DNA of 64,000 nt, from positions 1 through 64,000 of the forward strand of contig CAVXVE010000061.1 in assembly GCA_963764955.1 (NCBI GenBank), read 5' to 3'. The position numbers were made by a program, and so were the translations under genes. Shown in pieces: positions 7,352 through 15,520 of the stretch; the first letter of the stretch is position 1; every line of letters begins with the position of its first letter. The notes beneath the pieces were generated by a model. It made no database searches. It saw only the letters and a list, made by a program, of their open reading frames with translations, and was not told the DNA's origin. This DNA is from Roseiarcus sp963764955 (GTDB taxonomy: Bacteria > Pseudomonadota > Alphaproteobacteria > Rhizobiales > Beijerinckiaceae).

Positions 7352-8575
7352 TCAGGCATCCACATGCTTGAACACGAGCGTGGCGTTTGTCCCGCCGAAG
7401 CCGAAGGAGTTCGACAGCGCCGCCCTCAGCTTCACGTTGTCCTTGCGCGAGCGCACGATCGGCATGTCTGAGAAGGCCGGGTCAAGTTCGTCGATATGGG
7501 CGCTTTCGCAGATGAAGCCGTTCTGCATCATCAGCAGAGAATAGATCGCCTCGTGGACGCCGGTCGCGCCCTGAGAATGCCCGGTCAGCGACTTGGTCGC
7601 CGATATCGGCGGACACTTGTCGCCCGAGCCGAACACCTCGCGCAAAGCCTCGATCTCCCTGAGATCGCCGATCGGGGTCGAAGTCGCATGCGGGTTGATG
7701 TAGTCAATCGGGACTTTGACGCCCGCCAAAGCCTGGCGCATGCACCGCGCGGCGCCCTCGCCCGAGGGGGCGACCATGTCATGCCCGTCCGAAGTCGCGC
7801 CGTAGCCGACGATCTCACCATAAATCCTGGCGCCGCGCGCCTTGGCCCGCTCGTATTCCTCAAGCGCCAGGACGCCCCCGCCGGCCGAGATGACAAACCC
7901 GTCCCGGTTCTTGTCATAGGCGCGCGAGGCGCGCGAAGGGGTGTCGTTATAGGCGGACGACAGCGCTCCCATTGCGTCGAACAGCACCGACAAGGTCCAG
8001 TCGAGCTCCTCGCAGCCGCCCGCGAACATGATGTCCTGCCGACCGGCGAGGATCTGCTCGTAGGCCGCGCCGATACAATGATTGGACGTCGCGCAGGCCG
8101 AGGAAATCGAATAGCTGACACCTTTTATCTTGAACCATGTCGACAGAGTTGCCGACGCGGTCGAGGACATGGATTTCGGCACCGCGAACGGGCCGACGCG
8201 CTTGGGCCCCTTGGCGCGGGCGATGTCGGCGGCCTCGACAATGGCGCGCGTCGACGGACCGCCCGAGCCCATGATGATGCCGGTCCGTTCGTTCGAGACC
8301 TCGTCGGGCGCGAGGCCGCTGTCCAGGATCGCCTGATCCATTGCGACATGGCACCAGGCGGTTCCCCCGCCGTGGAAGCGCATCGCTCTTCGATCGACCA
8401 CATCCTCGGCGCGAAGGGTCGGCGCTCCCTGGACTTGCGAGCGAAAGCCGAGTTCGGCCATCCGGTCGGCGCGGGCGATCCCCGACCTGCCGGAGTGGAG
8501 GCTGGCGGTCACTTCCTGCGTGTTATTGCCGATCGAGGACACAATCCCCATGCCGGTGACGACGACGCGCCTCAT
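7352..8575 (-). CDS. fabB: Beta-ketoacyl-ACP synthase I
   Basis: Condenses malonyl-ACP with acyl-ACP, in particular the cis-3-decenoyl chain made by FabA, and so commits carbon to unsaturated fatty acids. 407 residues, full length. The catalytic Cys-His-His triad is visible: Cys near 161 in SSACATSNHC, His in NPHATSTPIGD near 296, and His in LTGHSQGATG near 333. The C-terminal NSFGFGGTNATLVF is standard. The start ATG at 8575 follows the fabA stop by 30 bp, which implies co-transcription. Confidence 0.94.
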   Translation of the reverse strand: MRRVVVTGMGIVSSIGNNTQEVTASLHSGRSGIARADRMAELGFRSQVQGAPTLRAEDVVDRRAMRFHGGGTAWCHVAMDQAILDSGLAPDEVSNERTGIIMGSGGPSTRAIVEAADIARAKGPKRVGPFAVPKSMSSTASATLSTWFKIKGVSYSISSACATSNHCIGAAYEQILAGRQDIMFAGGCEELDWTLSVLFDAMGALSSAYNDTPSRASRAYDKNRDGFVISAGGGVLALEEYERAKARGARIYGEIVGYGATSDGHDMVAPSGEGAARCMRQALAGVKVPIDYINPHATSTPIGDLREIEALREVFGSGDKCPPISATKSLTGHSQGATGVHEAIYSLLMMQNGFICESAHIDELDPAFSDMPIVRSRKDNVKLRAALSNSFGFGGTNATLVFKHVDA

Positions 8576-8605
8576 TCTCTTGCCTCCCCCTCAGCCCTGC
8601 GTAAG

Positions 8606-9130
8606 TCAGGCCAAGGTTGCGGTCGAAGGACTGAACAAGCCGACGCGGATATTCTGGACCTCGTATATTCGTCGCCCGTCGCCCTCGAGCCACCCATCAG
8701 ACACGCCGAGGATCAACTTGCCTTTGAAGACACGCTTCATGTCTACGCCATAAACGACCTTTTTTATTGTCGGGAGCACCTGATCGGCGAATTTCACCTC
8801 CCCGACGCCGAGCGCTCGTCCCCGGCCGGGCAGGCCAAGCCAACCGAGAAAGAACCCGGTCAATTGCCAAAGCGCATCCAGGCCGAGACATCCAGGCATC
8901 ACCGGATCGCCCTTGAAGTGGCAACTGAAGAACCAAAGGTCCGGCTTGATGTCGAACTCCGCGCGCACGCCTCCCTTGCCGTTGGCGCCGCCGGTTTCGG
9001 AAATCTCGCTGATCCGGTCGAACATCAGCATGGGCGGCAAGGGCAGCTGAGCGTTGCCCTCTCCGAACAACTCGCCTCGACCGCAGGCGATAAGATCCTC
9101 ATAAGCAAAACTGGTACGCCGTTCACTCAT
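8606..9130 (-). CDS. fabA: 3-hydroxydecanoyl-ACP dehydratase / isomerase
   Basis: Dehydrates 3-hydroxydecanoyl-ACP and isomerises the trans-2 to the cis-3 double bond, the branch point to unsaturated fatty acids. 174 residues. The hot-dog active site shows His71 in SCHFKGDPVMPG and Asp85 in CLGLDALW. It is first in the fabA-fabB-fabI operon. In many Hyphomicrobiales irr is divergent upstream of fabA; here the 200 bp upstream hold no recognisable irr. Confidence 0.94.
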   Translation of the reverse strand: MSERRTSFAYEDLIACGRGELFGEGNAQLPLPPMLMFDRISEISETGGANGKGGVRAEFDIKPDLWFFSCHFKGDPVMPGCLGLDALWQLTGFFLGWLGLPGRGRALGVGEVKFADQVLPTIKKVVYGVDMKRVFKGKLILGVSDGWLEGDGRRIYEVQNIRVGLFSPSTATLA

Positions 9131-9332
9131 GCGCGCGGTCTTATCCCCGTGGCTGCGGCAGGCGCGGAAGCCTCAAGACGGCGTGGTAACACACGCGCCG
9201 TCATACCGGAAGCGGCGTGGGCTGAGGTCAACGCCCAGGAATAGCCAGGGCATTCCGCCCCGAACAGGGCAAAGCGTCCTTGTCTGAGGCTGAGTGTCGC
9301 AGCGGCGAGAACGGGCGGAGCGACGAAGGCGT
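9131..9332. other. Intergenic, fabA upstream region
   Basis: About 200 bases that should hold the fabA promoter. No clear operator, hairpin or small gene was recognised, and irr, often found here in relatives, is absent. Confidence 0.4.
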
Positions 9333-10193
9333 TCAGTAGCGCGGATAGTCAGCCGAGGCGATGACGCCCGCGCTGGTCGTGACAACCCATCCGGCGCCTC
9401 CAAGCTCGATCCGCTCCACGCGCCCCGCTCCCGGGAGAAAATCCCCCTGGCGGACTTCGCGCTCCCCGTAGCGGCCGCCGATGAGTGCGACGTCATCGCG
9501 AGCGTCGAGCACGACGTACCCGCGCAGAAGCGGTCTTGGCCGTTCGATCGAGCCCGTCCCATCCATCGAAACGCTGGCGAATTTGGGCCGTATCGGAGGT
9601 TGCTTGGCCTGCGCCGTTTGCTGCGGCGGGGCTGGCGGAACAATCTTCTGCTCGAGCTTGTCGATGCGCGAGGAGAGCCCAGCCGTCAACGTGCTCGTAT
9701 CTCGATCGACGCGCTCGGTGAGCTTGTCGACTTTCGCGCTTGCTTCATGGTCGAGCTTGTCGACGCGTTGGAAGAGCTGGGCCAGGGCGCCGCCGAACTC
9801 GCGGGTGGAGCCCATGGTCGACTTGATCTCGCCGACCGACCGACGCAGAGAGGCCAGATCGGCGCTTGAGATCGCCGTATCGATCGCGTCGAGGCGCACC
9901 TTCAACGACTTGATGGTGTGAGCCAAAGCCTCGGTTTCGCTCGTCCGCTCAGCGAGGGCCTGGGCCTGCTGCCGGTTCTCGAAAAACAGGCCGCCCGCGA
10001 CAGCAACGACGACGCCAAGCGCCGCCGTGGCGGCCAAGGGAAGCCGGGACGTGAAAAGCCTGCCAGCGGCCCCGACCCGCGGCGGCTCCCTAGCCGATCG
10101 GGGTTCCGGAGGCTCGACCACCACAATGAGGTCGCGCGAAGGGCTGGACTGCGGCGGCTCGTGGCCGGCGCTCGAATTCTGGAGCTCATTCAT
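9333..10193 (-). CDS. Membrane-anchored coiled-coil protein of unknown function
   Basis: 286 residues. A charged, proline-rich cytoplasmic N-terminus (about 50 residues) leads to one membrane segment (AATAALGVVVAVAGGLFF). Next comes a long heptad-like region (about residues 80-185) rich in L, D and K with 'RVDKLDHEASAKVDKL' repeats, and a Pro/Gln linker. A small C-terminal beta-rich domain follows, with 'LRGYVVLDARDDVALIGGRYGEREV'. The layout suggests an inner-membrane protein with a periplasmic trimeric or dimeric coiled coil. Similar hypothetical proteins occur in Hyphomicrobiales, as far as I recall, but I cannot name a function. A CtrA-like site lies about 50 bp upstream. Confidence 0.75.
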   Translation of the reverse strand: MNELQNSSAGHEPPQSSPSRDLIVVVEPPEPRSAREPPRVGAAGRLFTSRLPLAATAALGVVVAVAGGLFFENRQQAQALAERTSETEALAHTIKSLKVRLDAIDTAISSADLASLRRSVGEIKSTMGSTREFGGALAQLFQRVDKLDHEASAKVDKLTERVDRDTSTLTAGLSSRIDKLEQKIVPPAPPQQTAQAKQPPIRPKFASVSMDGTGSIERPRPLLRGYVVLDARDDVALIGGRYGEREVRQGDFLPGAGRVERIELGGAGWVVTTSAGVIASADYPRY

Positions 10194-10244
10194 CGATATA
10201 CGTCCGGGCTAACGAAGCGTTTACTCCAGTTTCCGCCAATGAGA

Positions 10245-10259
10245 TTAACGAACTGTTGA
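10245..10259. promoter_or_regulatory. CtrA-like site, one mismatch
   Basis: TTAA (10245-10248), seven bases, TTGA (10256-10259): the CtrA consensus with one change, about 52 bp before the start of the leftward membrane coiled-coil gene. Confidence 0.35.
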
Positions 10260-10418
10260 CCCTCACCTAGCGGTCTGGGCCAGCATCGAAGGCGCTCGAC
10301 CTCTTAGCCTTTGGTTTTCGCGCGGAGATGCTGGACCCAAGCGCGCCGGCCGCGACTTTGCCGCAAGGAAGATCGCCGGTTTGCCCGTGTCTCAGCGGAG
10401 GCGGACCGGCTTCGGGCG
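10260..10418. other. Intergenic between sufE 3' end and CtrA-like site
   Basis: Noncoding; nothing recognised apart from ordinary GC-rich sequence. Confidence 0.4.
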
Positions 10419-10880
10419 CTAAACAGCGTCGAGTTTGAGGCCCGCCGCGTCCGTCCGAATGCGCTCGATCATCGCGCGCACGCCATTCGAGCGCTGTGGC
10501 GTCAGATGCTGCTCAAGCCCGAGCTCGCGAAAGGCGGCGCGCGCATCCGTCGCTAGAATCTGCTCCGGGGTCCGATCGGAAAAAAGCGCGATCGCAATGA
10601 AGATCAGTCCCCGGACAAGGTGAGAGTCGCTGTCGCCGCGGTAGTGCAGGATCCTTTCGCCTGCCGCCGCCGTTCTCGGCTCGCATTCCAGCCAAACCTG
10701 GCTGACGCAGCCCCGCACCTTGTTGATCTCGTTGTGGGCCTCCTGGCTCAGCGGCTCGAGCGCATGACCGAGCTCAATGACGTAGCGATATCGATCCTCC
10801 CACTCGTCGAGAGAGGCAAAATCGTCGCGTATGGCGTCGATCGCTGACAAAGGTTGCGCCAACTTCATTGGGCCGTCCAT
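10419..10880 (-). CDS. sufE: SufE-family sulfur acceptor for Fe-S cluster assembly
   Basis: Accepts persulfide sulfur from a cysteine desulfurase (SufS) and enhances its activity for Fe-S cluster building. About 153 residues from ATG 10880; an ATG at 10868 is also possible. The acceptor cysteine is in KVRGCVSQVW near residue 58, and the LSQEAHNEINKV lead-in is typical. It is a single leftward gene, away from any suf operon, as is common in Hyphomicrobiales. A perfect CtrA box lies about 150 bp upstream, but on sequence alone it could serve either side. Confidence 0.88.
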   Translation of the reverse strand: MDGPMKLAQPLSAIDAIRDDFASLDEWEDRYRYVIELGHALEPLSQEAHNEINKVRGCVSQVWLECEPRTAAAGERILHYRGDSDSHLVRGLIFIAIALFSDRTPEQILATDARAAFRELGLEQHLTPQRSNGVRAMIERIRTDAAGLKLDAV

Positions 10881-11032
10881 CGCTCTTATATAGGCGCCGG
10901 TCAATTATCGACCACCGCCCGCAGCGCAATCCTTGCGTCGCCGCAAGCGGGATGACCGTCGCAACGAAGCGTAAACCATAGTCCAAGTCCGCCAGATGAG
11001 ATTGTAATTAGGGAAGCGGCGGGACTTTAGAC

Positions 11033-11047
11033 TTAAGATTGGCTTAA
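11033..11047. promoter_or_regulatory. CtrA-binding box, perfect TTAA-N7-TTAA
   Basis: TTAA at 11033-11036 and at 11044-11047 with exactly seven bases between. It lies in the interval between leftward sufE and the rightward gene at 11343, and which gene it controls is unclear. Confidence 0.5.
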
Positions 11048-11342
11048 TCAGCGACTGCGAGTTTTAGGAAAAGCCCGACGATTCCGAACGCCTGTGCGTG
11101 ACCGATCGGCGCCGCTTTCGTCGCTTTGCCGGACCACACCATGTCGGCCAATCGTTCCGCAGGCCTTGCCAGAATGACCAGCGTCCATCCGGTCGCTTGT
11201 GCGTCCTTTGCTGTTGCCAACGCGAAACGGAACCGATCGGCGCCGCGCTCTGAGGAGAGATGACTTGGACCTAGCGCTTGCACGCATCAAAGACAATCTG
11301 GGCCAACTGCGAGGGCCTATCCAACGCTCGACTTAGGAGACC
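11048..11342. other. No confident gene
   Basis: About 295 bases with short open frames on both strands, none resembling a family I know. The plus-strand frame near 11263-11333 (reading LDLALARIKDNLGQLRGP) looks protein-like and ends just before the next start. This may be the tail of a decayed gene. Confidence 0.35.
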
Positions 11343-11882
11343 TTGAGACGAAACATCGCCAGCCGCGTAAAGATCGCGCACTTGCGATATTGCCTCGGAG
11401 CGGCCCTAGCGGTCGCCCTTGTCGGCATCGCCGTTAACGCGCTTCTGCTGCAGCGCGAGCGCCATCCGGCCCCGTTGTTTGGATCCGCGGCGCCGAAACC
11501 TCAAGCTGCCGCTCCTGCGCCGGCCCCGGTTCCCGCCTCAAAGTCCGTCAGCACGGAAGAGAAAGCCCCGTCGGCCCCGCCCGCCGCGGCTCTGCCCCCG
11601 GCGCGGCCGGCGGCAGCCGCCCAGAGCTCTGCGCCGGCGCCCGATCCGATCGCTGCGCTTTTGGCCGGTGAAGCCCCAAGTGATTCCTTGCATCTGACCG
11701 TGGCCGCCCAAACCGCCCTGGCCAAGCTCGGCTATGCAATCAAGCCGGACGGGAAGGAGGGCGCGGAGACGGAGCAAGCCCTGCGGGATTTCGAGCATGC
11801 TCACGGCCTCCCTCCCGCGACCGAAATAACCGAGCGGCTCGTCAAGCAGCTGACGCAAGCCGCGCGCAACGCGGGACGCTAA
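11343..11882 (+). CDS. Single-pass protein with Pro/Ala-rich linker and peptidoglycan-binding-like domain
   Basis: 179 residues starting with TTG at 11343 behind TAGGAGA. One membrane segment (about residues 15-36, LGAALAVALVGIAVNALLL) is followed by a long Ala/Pro linker (48-100). The C-terminal 70 residues resemble PG_binding_1 (LTVAAQTALAKLGYAIKPDGKEG). It is probably anchored in the inner membrane with the domain in the periplasm. It is followed after 4 bp by DUF1491, an arrangement I recall from other Hyphomicrobiales. Function unknown. Confidence 0.7.
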   Translation: MRRNIASRVKIAHLRYCLGAALAVALVGIAVNALLLQRERHPAPLFGSAAPKPQAAAPAPAPVPASKSVSTEEKAPSAPPAAALPPARPAAAAQSSAPAPDPIAALLAGEAPSDSLHLTVAAQTALAKLGYAIKPDGKEGAETEQALRDFEHAHGLPPATEITERLVKQLTQAARNAGR

Positions 11883-11886
11883 TCCG

Positions 11887-12234
11887 TTGCGCCTGCGCTC
11901 CGACATTTGGGTCGCTGCCTATTTGCGTCGGTGCGGGGTGGAGGGGGTGAGCGCCGTCCTGCGCCGCCGGGGCGCTGCCGAGGCTGGCGCGATTTTTGTC
12001 AAGGTCGATCACCTGAACGGGCGTTCGACTCTTTACGAGCCCGCTCCACAGTCGGTCGCGGGAGACGCCCGGCCTGGCGTCGAAAGGCTTTTCGCGCGAG
12101 CGCATAAGGAACCGTCCATCGATTCCAACAAGGCGGAGGAGCGGCTCAAGCGGGAACTGGCGTTCGACCCGGATCTTTGGATTGTTGAGATCGAGGATGG
12201 CGTGGACGGCGCCTGGCTCGATTTGGCTCCTTAA
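11887..12234 (+). CDS. DUF1491 family protein
   Basis: 115 residues. The start motif RLRSDIWVAAYLRRC and the centre 'RRGAAEAGAIFVKVDHL' are the family signature. It starts with TTG at 11887, four bases after the upstream stop, so the two are probably one transcript. The protein is small, soluble and without a known role. The C-terminus 'DPDLWIVEIEDGVDGAWLDL' is also typical. Confidence 0.85.
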   Translation: MRLRSDIWVAAYLRRCGVEGVSAVLRRRGAAEAGAIFVKVDHLNGRSTLYEPAPQSVAGDARPGVERLFARAHKEPSIDSNKAEERLKRELAFDPDLWIVEIEDGVDGAWLDLAP

Positions 12235-12562
12235 ATCAGGCGCGTTCAGAACAGTTTTGTCGTGTCGAAACGGAGGGCGGGATGAGCCCGCTATTGTCCG
12301 GGGCAATAAATCGGACGACGCTCATTCATGGAAAGACGAAGGCGGCAACTCGAATAGAGTTAAAAATTGTTTCAAATCGACATAGCCGCCGGCTTCGTTC
12401 AAACCTTATTGGCGGCTTAACCAACCCCTTAACTTCGACAGCGCGCGTCGACGGAGATTGCTCAAATTAACGAGGCCGAAATCGGGCGGTCCTATTTTTG
12501 GCCCCGGCGGCGGCTGGAGAGCCGGAGTCGCCGCGGAGGGGTCTTCGAAGCAGGAGTAAGCC
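12235..12562. other. Intergenic upstream of Flp pilin
   Basis: About 330 noncoding bases. They contain an AT-rich stretch (12355-12380), a CtrA-like pair at 12417-12432, and AGGAG at 12552-12556 as ribosome site for the pilin. No other gene was seen. Confidence 0.5.
12417..12432. promoter_or_regulatory. CtrA-like site with 8-base spacer upstream of pilin
   Basis: TTAA (12417-12420) and TTAA (12429-12432) are separated by eight rather than seven bases. The left half TTAACCAA is one change from the CtrA half-site TTAACCAT. In Caulobacter pilA is a CtrA target, so the position about 130 bp before the pilin start is suggestive. Confidence 0.4.
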
Positions 12563-12727
12563 ATGCCCAAACCAATGAAGAGGTTCGCCGCCGACGAATC
12601 GGGGGTTACGGCAATCGAATATGCGCTCATCGCCTCGCTGATCGCCGTCTTCATTATCACTGCGGTCCAAACGGTCGGCACAAAGGTCAGCACGGTGTTC
12701 AACGAGGTCGGTAACACGCTGAAGTAG
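12563..12727 (+). CDS. Flp/Fap-type pilin
   Basis: A 54-residue prepilin of a type IVb (Tad/Cpa) pilus. A short basic leader (MPKPMKRFAADESG) precedes the processing site, then the hydrophobic helix VTAIEYALIASLIAVFIITA begins. The G/V-TAIEYALIA segment, with Glu at mature position 5, is the pilin signature. It is too short for many gene callers. AGGAG sits seven bases before the ATG. The prepilin peptidase gene follows at 12864, but the rest of the cpa/tad secretion cluster is not in this window. Confidence 0.9.
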   Translation: MPKPMKRFAADESGVTAIEYALIASLIAVFIITAVQTVGTKVSTVFNEVGNTLK

Positions 12728-12863
12728 AAGCTTGCCCTCATCCTTTGCGTCGGCGCAATCGCGTGTCGGCGTGAGGCATCGCTTTCGGTAGTCCGAATCG
12801 CGGGAGTCGCAAGCAAGCGTCGGACCCGATTCCCGTCACAGCAACGCAACCGAACAAACCACA

Positions 12864-13376
12864 ATGGCTTCGACTCTCCTCCATCTGTCCGCGCTGGCCT
12901 TTTTTCCTGTCCTCATGGCGCTCTCGGCGTCGATGGACTTATTGACCTTCACAATACCAAATCGACTCTGCGTGGCTCTCGCGCTTGGCTATGTGGTTTT
13001 CGCGCTGCTGCTCGGGGTTCCGGCCGTTGATATTCTACTTAATCTTTCGTGCGCTTTGGCCATCCTGGCGATTGCGTTCGTCATGTTCACTTTCGGCTGG
13101 GTTGGCGGCGGCGACGCCAAGCTGGCGGCTGCGACCGCGGCCTGGCTCGGCTGGACCGCGATCCTCGACTACGGCGTCGCCGCGGCCCTCTTCGGCGGAG
13201 TTCTCACGCTGGTCATTCTCGGCGCGCGGATGGCGCCCCTGCCCGCCGTATTTGGTCGCATCGATTGGCTGGCGCGACTGCATAACGCCAGCTCCGGCGT
13301 GCCGTATGGCATTGCGTTAGCGGCGGCGGGGCTGTTGCAATATCCGAACTCCTCCATCTGGACGGCGGTTGTCTAA
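12864..13376 (+). CDS. cpaA: Prepilin peptidase CpaA (A24 family)
   Basis: An inner-membrane aspartic peptidase that trims Flp prepilins. 170 residues, mostly membrane segments. The two catalytic aspartates are seen in SASMDLLTFTIPN (near residue 25) and GGGDAKLAAA (near residue 77). It belongs to the short CpaA/TadV type, without the N-methylase domain of PilD. It lies 136 bp after the pilin gene, same strand. The remaining Tad genes are missing downstream; the accessory region starts instead. Confidence 0.9.
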   Translation: MASTLLHLSALAFFPVLMALSASMDLLTFTIPNRLCVALALGYVVFALLLGVPAVDILLNLSCALAILAIAFVMFTFGWVGGGDAKLAAATAAWLGWTAILDYGVAAALFGGVLTLVILGARMAPLPAVFGRIDWLARLHNASSGVPYGIALAAAGLLQYPNSSIWTAVV

Positions 13377-13559
13377 GCTGACGGTTTTCAGATCCGGACG
13401 CTTCGCCGATGATCGCCAACGAAGGCGATTCGCCGCCGCCTGAAGCGATCGGCGACCCGGCGGTCGGCGCGATCGCCTCATCGACGATCCTCTAGCGGAA
13501 CCCATTCGCGCTGCGGGCCGTGCCACGCGTTAGGGCCATAACCGTCTGCGCCTCCTCCC
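13377..13559. other. Junction of core and accessory DNA, no gene seen
   Basis: Noncoding on both strands as far as I can read. A minus-strand frame contains WHGPQREWVPLED near 13500, which I cannot place. This is the apparent left edge of the accessory region. Confidence 0.35.
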
Positions 13560-14038
13560 AAGCGCTTGGACTGATCCCGAGCATCGGTCGCACGACCGCG
13601 GCCGTTGCAAGGAAGTCGCGCCAGTTCGCAATCCCCCCTTCGCGTAGTCAACGATGTCAGGGCAAGCGTCCAGCACCATGCCAAGTGGATACGGCTTCTG
13701 CAGCGGCGCGGTCGGTGGGAGATTTGGCTCTGCCCTCCCGGAGATGATGCGCCACGAATTTCCACGCGAGCGCCTCCGTCGCCGGCCACACGGTGGCTGG
13801 CCGGTGGCGGCGTCCGCTCAGATCTCAAAATAGGCGAGATCCGACGCGAGCGCCCGCAGGCTGTTCTCGCCAGTACCTTCGCGCGCGAGATGCTTTAAGG
13901 TCTCGACGTCGTCGTCGGTAAGGAGCTGCGCGAGCCGGTCGCGGCGGTCCATCGGCAGGATGGCCGCGAGCGAATCGAGCTGCAGCGCACGGCGAGTCTC
14001 CGGGTCACGATGGAGGGCAGGGCGTTTCCTTTGACCAT
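13560..14038 (-). pseudogene. Tyrosine integrase, decayed N-terminal part
   Basis: The leftward ATG at 14038 opens a frame (VKGNALPSIVTRRL). After a frameshift near 13985 it continues as MDRRDRLAQLLTDDDV and then TGENSLRALASDLAYFE, which is the N-terminal SAM-like region of a family of Hyphomicrobiales tyrosine integrases. A stop at about 13827, more shifts and a WPATEALAWKFVAHHL-like segment follow. No catalytic domain is left. It starts five bases after the SelW-like gene. It is a different remnant from the C-terminal integrase at 15596, because the order is wrong for one split gene. Confidence 0.7.
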
Positions 14039-14042
14039 AACC

Positions 14043-14348
14043 TCACTCCCCGTCTTCACCCGCGCCGTCGCGGTCGATGTGGCCGAGATCGCGACTTGGA
14101 TCGAGGCGGTCGCGAAGGCGACGTTTGAGCGTCCTGGCGTCGGGAAAGCCGCCATCGGCCTTGCGCTCCCAAATCGTCTCGCCGTCGCAAATGATTTCGA
14201 AGACGCCGCCGGTTCCCGGCGCAAGCGCCACCTCGCCGAGATCGGTCCCGAACGTCGACAGCAGCTCCTGCGCAAGCCAGGCCGCGCGCAGGAGCCAGCG
14301 ACACTGCGTACAATAGCGAATGGCGATCCGAGGTCTGAGGTCGCTCAC
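14043..14348 (-). CDS. SelT/SelW/SelH (Rdx) family thioredoxin-like protein
   Basis: About 101 residues from GTG 14348, which has GAGGAGG ahead of it; an upstream ATG at 14381 is less likely. The N-terminal beta strand leads to the redox motif CTQC (IAIRYCTQCRWLLRAA). The family C-terminus 'IWERKADGGFPDARTLKRRLRDRL' is complete. This is the cysteine form, so no selenocysteine insertion is needed. The role is presumed thiol redox; substrates are unknown. It lies between vapC and an integrase remnant. Confidence 0.85.
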   Translation of the reverse strand: MSDLRPRIAIRYCTQCRWLLRAAWLAQELLSTFGTDLGEVALAPGTGGVFEIICDGETIWERKADGGFPDARTLKRRLRDRLDPSRDLGHIDRDGAGEDGE

Positions 14349-14381
14349 CAAGGCCTCCTCAAGGTTTCGAGGCAAGAGCAA

Positions 14382-14819
14382 TCATTGTGCGCCGCTCCCG
14401 TCGATCCATGGATTGAGCATTGGCACGCCGAGCGGCGCAAAATCCCTGGCGTTGCGGGTGGCGAGCGTCAGGTCGTGGACGAGGGCGGTCGCCGCGAAAA
14501 ACCCGTCCATCGCTGAGAGCGCGACGCCGCCCTTGCGCGCCTGCGCCATCAGATCGCCCCAGCGGTCGGCGACCGCAGGATCGATCGGCAGGATCCGGCC
14601 GGCGAAGCGCGCCGGCAGCTCATCAGCGAGCCATGCGCAAAGCGCCGCGCGCCGCCGGCCTTCCTCCATCAGGGCGATCCCACGCCGGAGCTCGGCGATC
14701 GAGGCGACGCTGATAAAGGCCCGGTCCTCGTCGAGCCTGTCGAGCCAGGCCAGCACCTTCGGCTCCGGCGCCGGCCGCCGCACCTCCGACAGCACATTGG
14801 TGTCGATGAGCACGTTCAT
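14382..14819 (-). CDS. vapC: VapC-type PIN-domain ribonuclease toxin
   Basis: 145 residues. The PIN acidic site is visible: Asp6 in VLIDTNVLSE, Glu in SIAELRRG near 43, and Asp in ALSAMDGFFAATA near 99. The later acidic residues sit in TRNARDF. Its ATG overlaps the antitoxin stop as ATGA, so translation is coupled. VapC toxins cleave tRNA or rRNA when the antitoxin is degraded. The gene is intact, unlike most of its neighbours. The SelW-like gene follows after 33 bp. Confidence 0.88.
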   Translation of the reverse strand: MNVLIDTNVLSEVRRPAPEPKVLAWLDRLDEDRAFISVASIAELRRGIALMEEGRRRAALCAWLADELPARFAGRILPIDPAVADRWGDLMAQARKGGVALSAMDGFFAATALVHDLTLATRNARDFAPLGVPMLNPWIDGSGAQ

Positions 14820-15094
14820 AGATCGAGGTCGCGCGGCTGGTCGAGGAGGCGCTCGAGATCGATGTCGGCATCGCGCAGCGGCGAGGCCATCAGGAATTCG
14901 GCGAGCGAACCTTTGCGGACGGTCTTGCGCGCCCATTCTTCGGCCGAGACCATGACGACGCTGGGCTTGCCGTGGCGGGTGATGATCTGCGGATCAGTCT
15001 GGGCGCGCTCGATCACCTCGGACAGGCGCGCCTTGGCGACGGCCACGGTCCAACGGTCCGATTTGTGCGCGGGGGTCTTTCGGGAGACTGTCAC
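14816..15094 (-). CDS. vapB: Phd/YefM-type antitoxin (VapB partner)
   Basis: 92 residues. The N-terminal Phd/YefM DNA-binding fold reads 'WTVAVAKARLSEVIERAQTDPQIITRHGKPSVVMVSAEEW'. The C-terminal part (about 60-92) is acidic and Leu-rich and should wrap the toxin. It lies upstream of vapC with a four-base overlap. Two direct repeats sit just before its start and are the likely autoregulatory operator. Confidence 0.88.
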   Translation of the reverse strand: MTVSRKTPAHKSDRWTVAVAKARLSEVIERAQTDPQIITRHGKPSVVMVSAEEWARKTVRKGSLAEFLMASPLRDADIDLERLLDQPRDLDL

Positions 15095-15104
15095 GATTGG
15101 CTCC

Positions 15105-15133
15105 TGTGACTATAATAACCAGTGTGACTATAA
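15105..15133 (-). promoter_or_regulatory. Direct-repeat operator upstream of vapBC
   Basis: TGTGACTATAA occurs at 15105-15115 and again at 15123-15133, an 18-bp period. On the minus strand the repeats overlap a TATTATAGT -10-like sequence just ahead of vapB. This is a plausible binding site for the VapB or VapBC repressor. Confidence 0.55.
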
Positions 15134-15520
15134 GCAGCATCCCGGCGATTCTCCAGGCCCGCCGCGCGGGGAGGGTGCCGTTGCCATTGCGCTATAATCC
15201 AGACCAAACGGAACGAAGCACCATGAGCAGTCACCCCGGCCAGAACAGCACGCCGCCGGCGACGGCTGGCGAGGCCGGTTCGGCCAAACGGCGCCACAAA
15301 GCCGGTCGCGATCGCCGGGATCGAGGCCAGCGAAATGGCGCCGGGCTTCGAGCACCTCAACGCCGAGGTCGACGACGCCCAGGCGCAGCCGGAAGCGTCC
15401 CGAACAGAGGAGGGGGCTGGTACGACCGTGGCGTGTCCTGTGGTCGAAGGGAGGCCCGGCGGGCGTGATTTCCGGTGCTGGGACCGGGAGAATCGCCGAT
15501 TTACGGGTGGCCCTCCAACA
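15134..15520. other. No confident gene
   Basis: About 390 bases. A plus-strand ATG at 15223 opens a frame (MSSHPGQNSTPPATAG) that is soon broken. Another frame carries VAIAGIEASEMAPGFEHLNAE. Together they may be a frameshifted small gene, but I recognise no family. Confidence 0.35.

Noticed and set aside
7496..9244. A 582-codon rightward open frame
   Set aside because: It is antisense to fabB and fabA, whose catalytic motifs are unambiguous on the other strand.
9173..9643. A leftward frame that might be irr upstream of fabA
   Set aside because: It shows no Fur-family motif and overlaps the coiled-coil gene; there is no sign of irr here.
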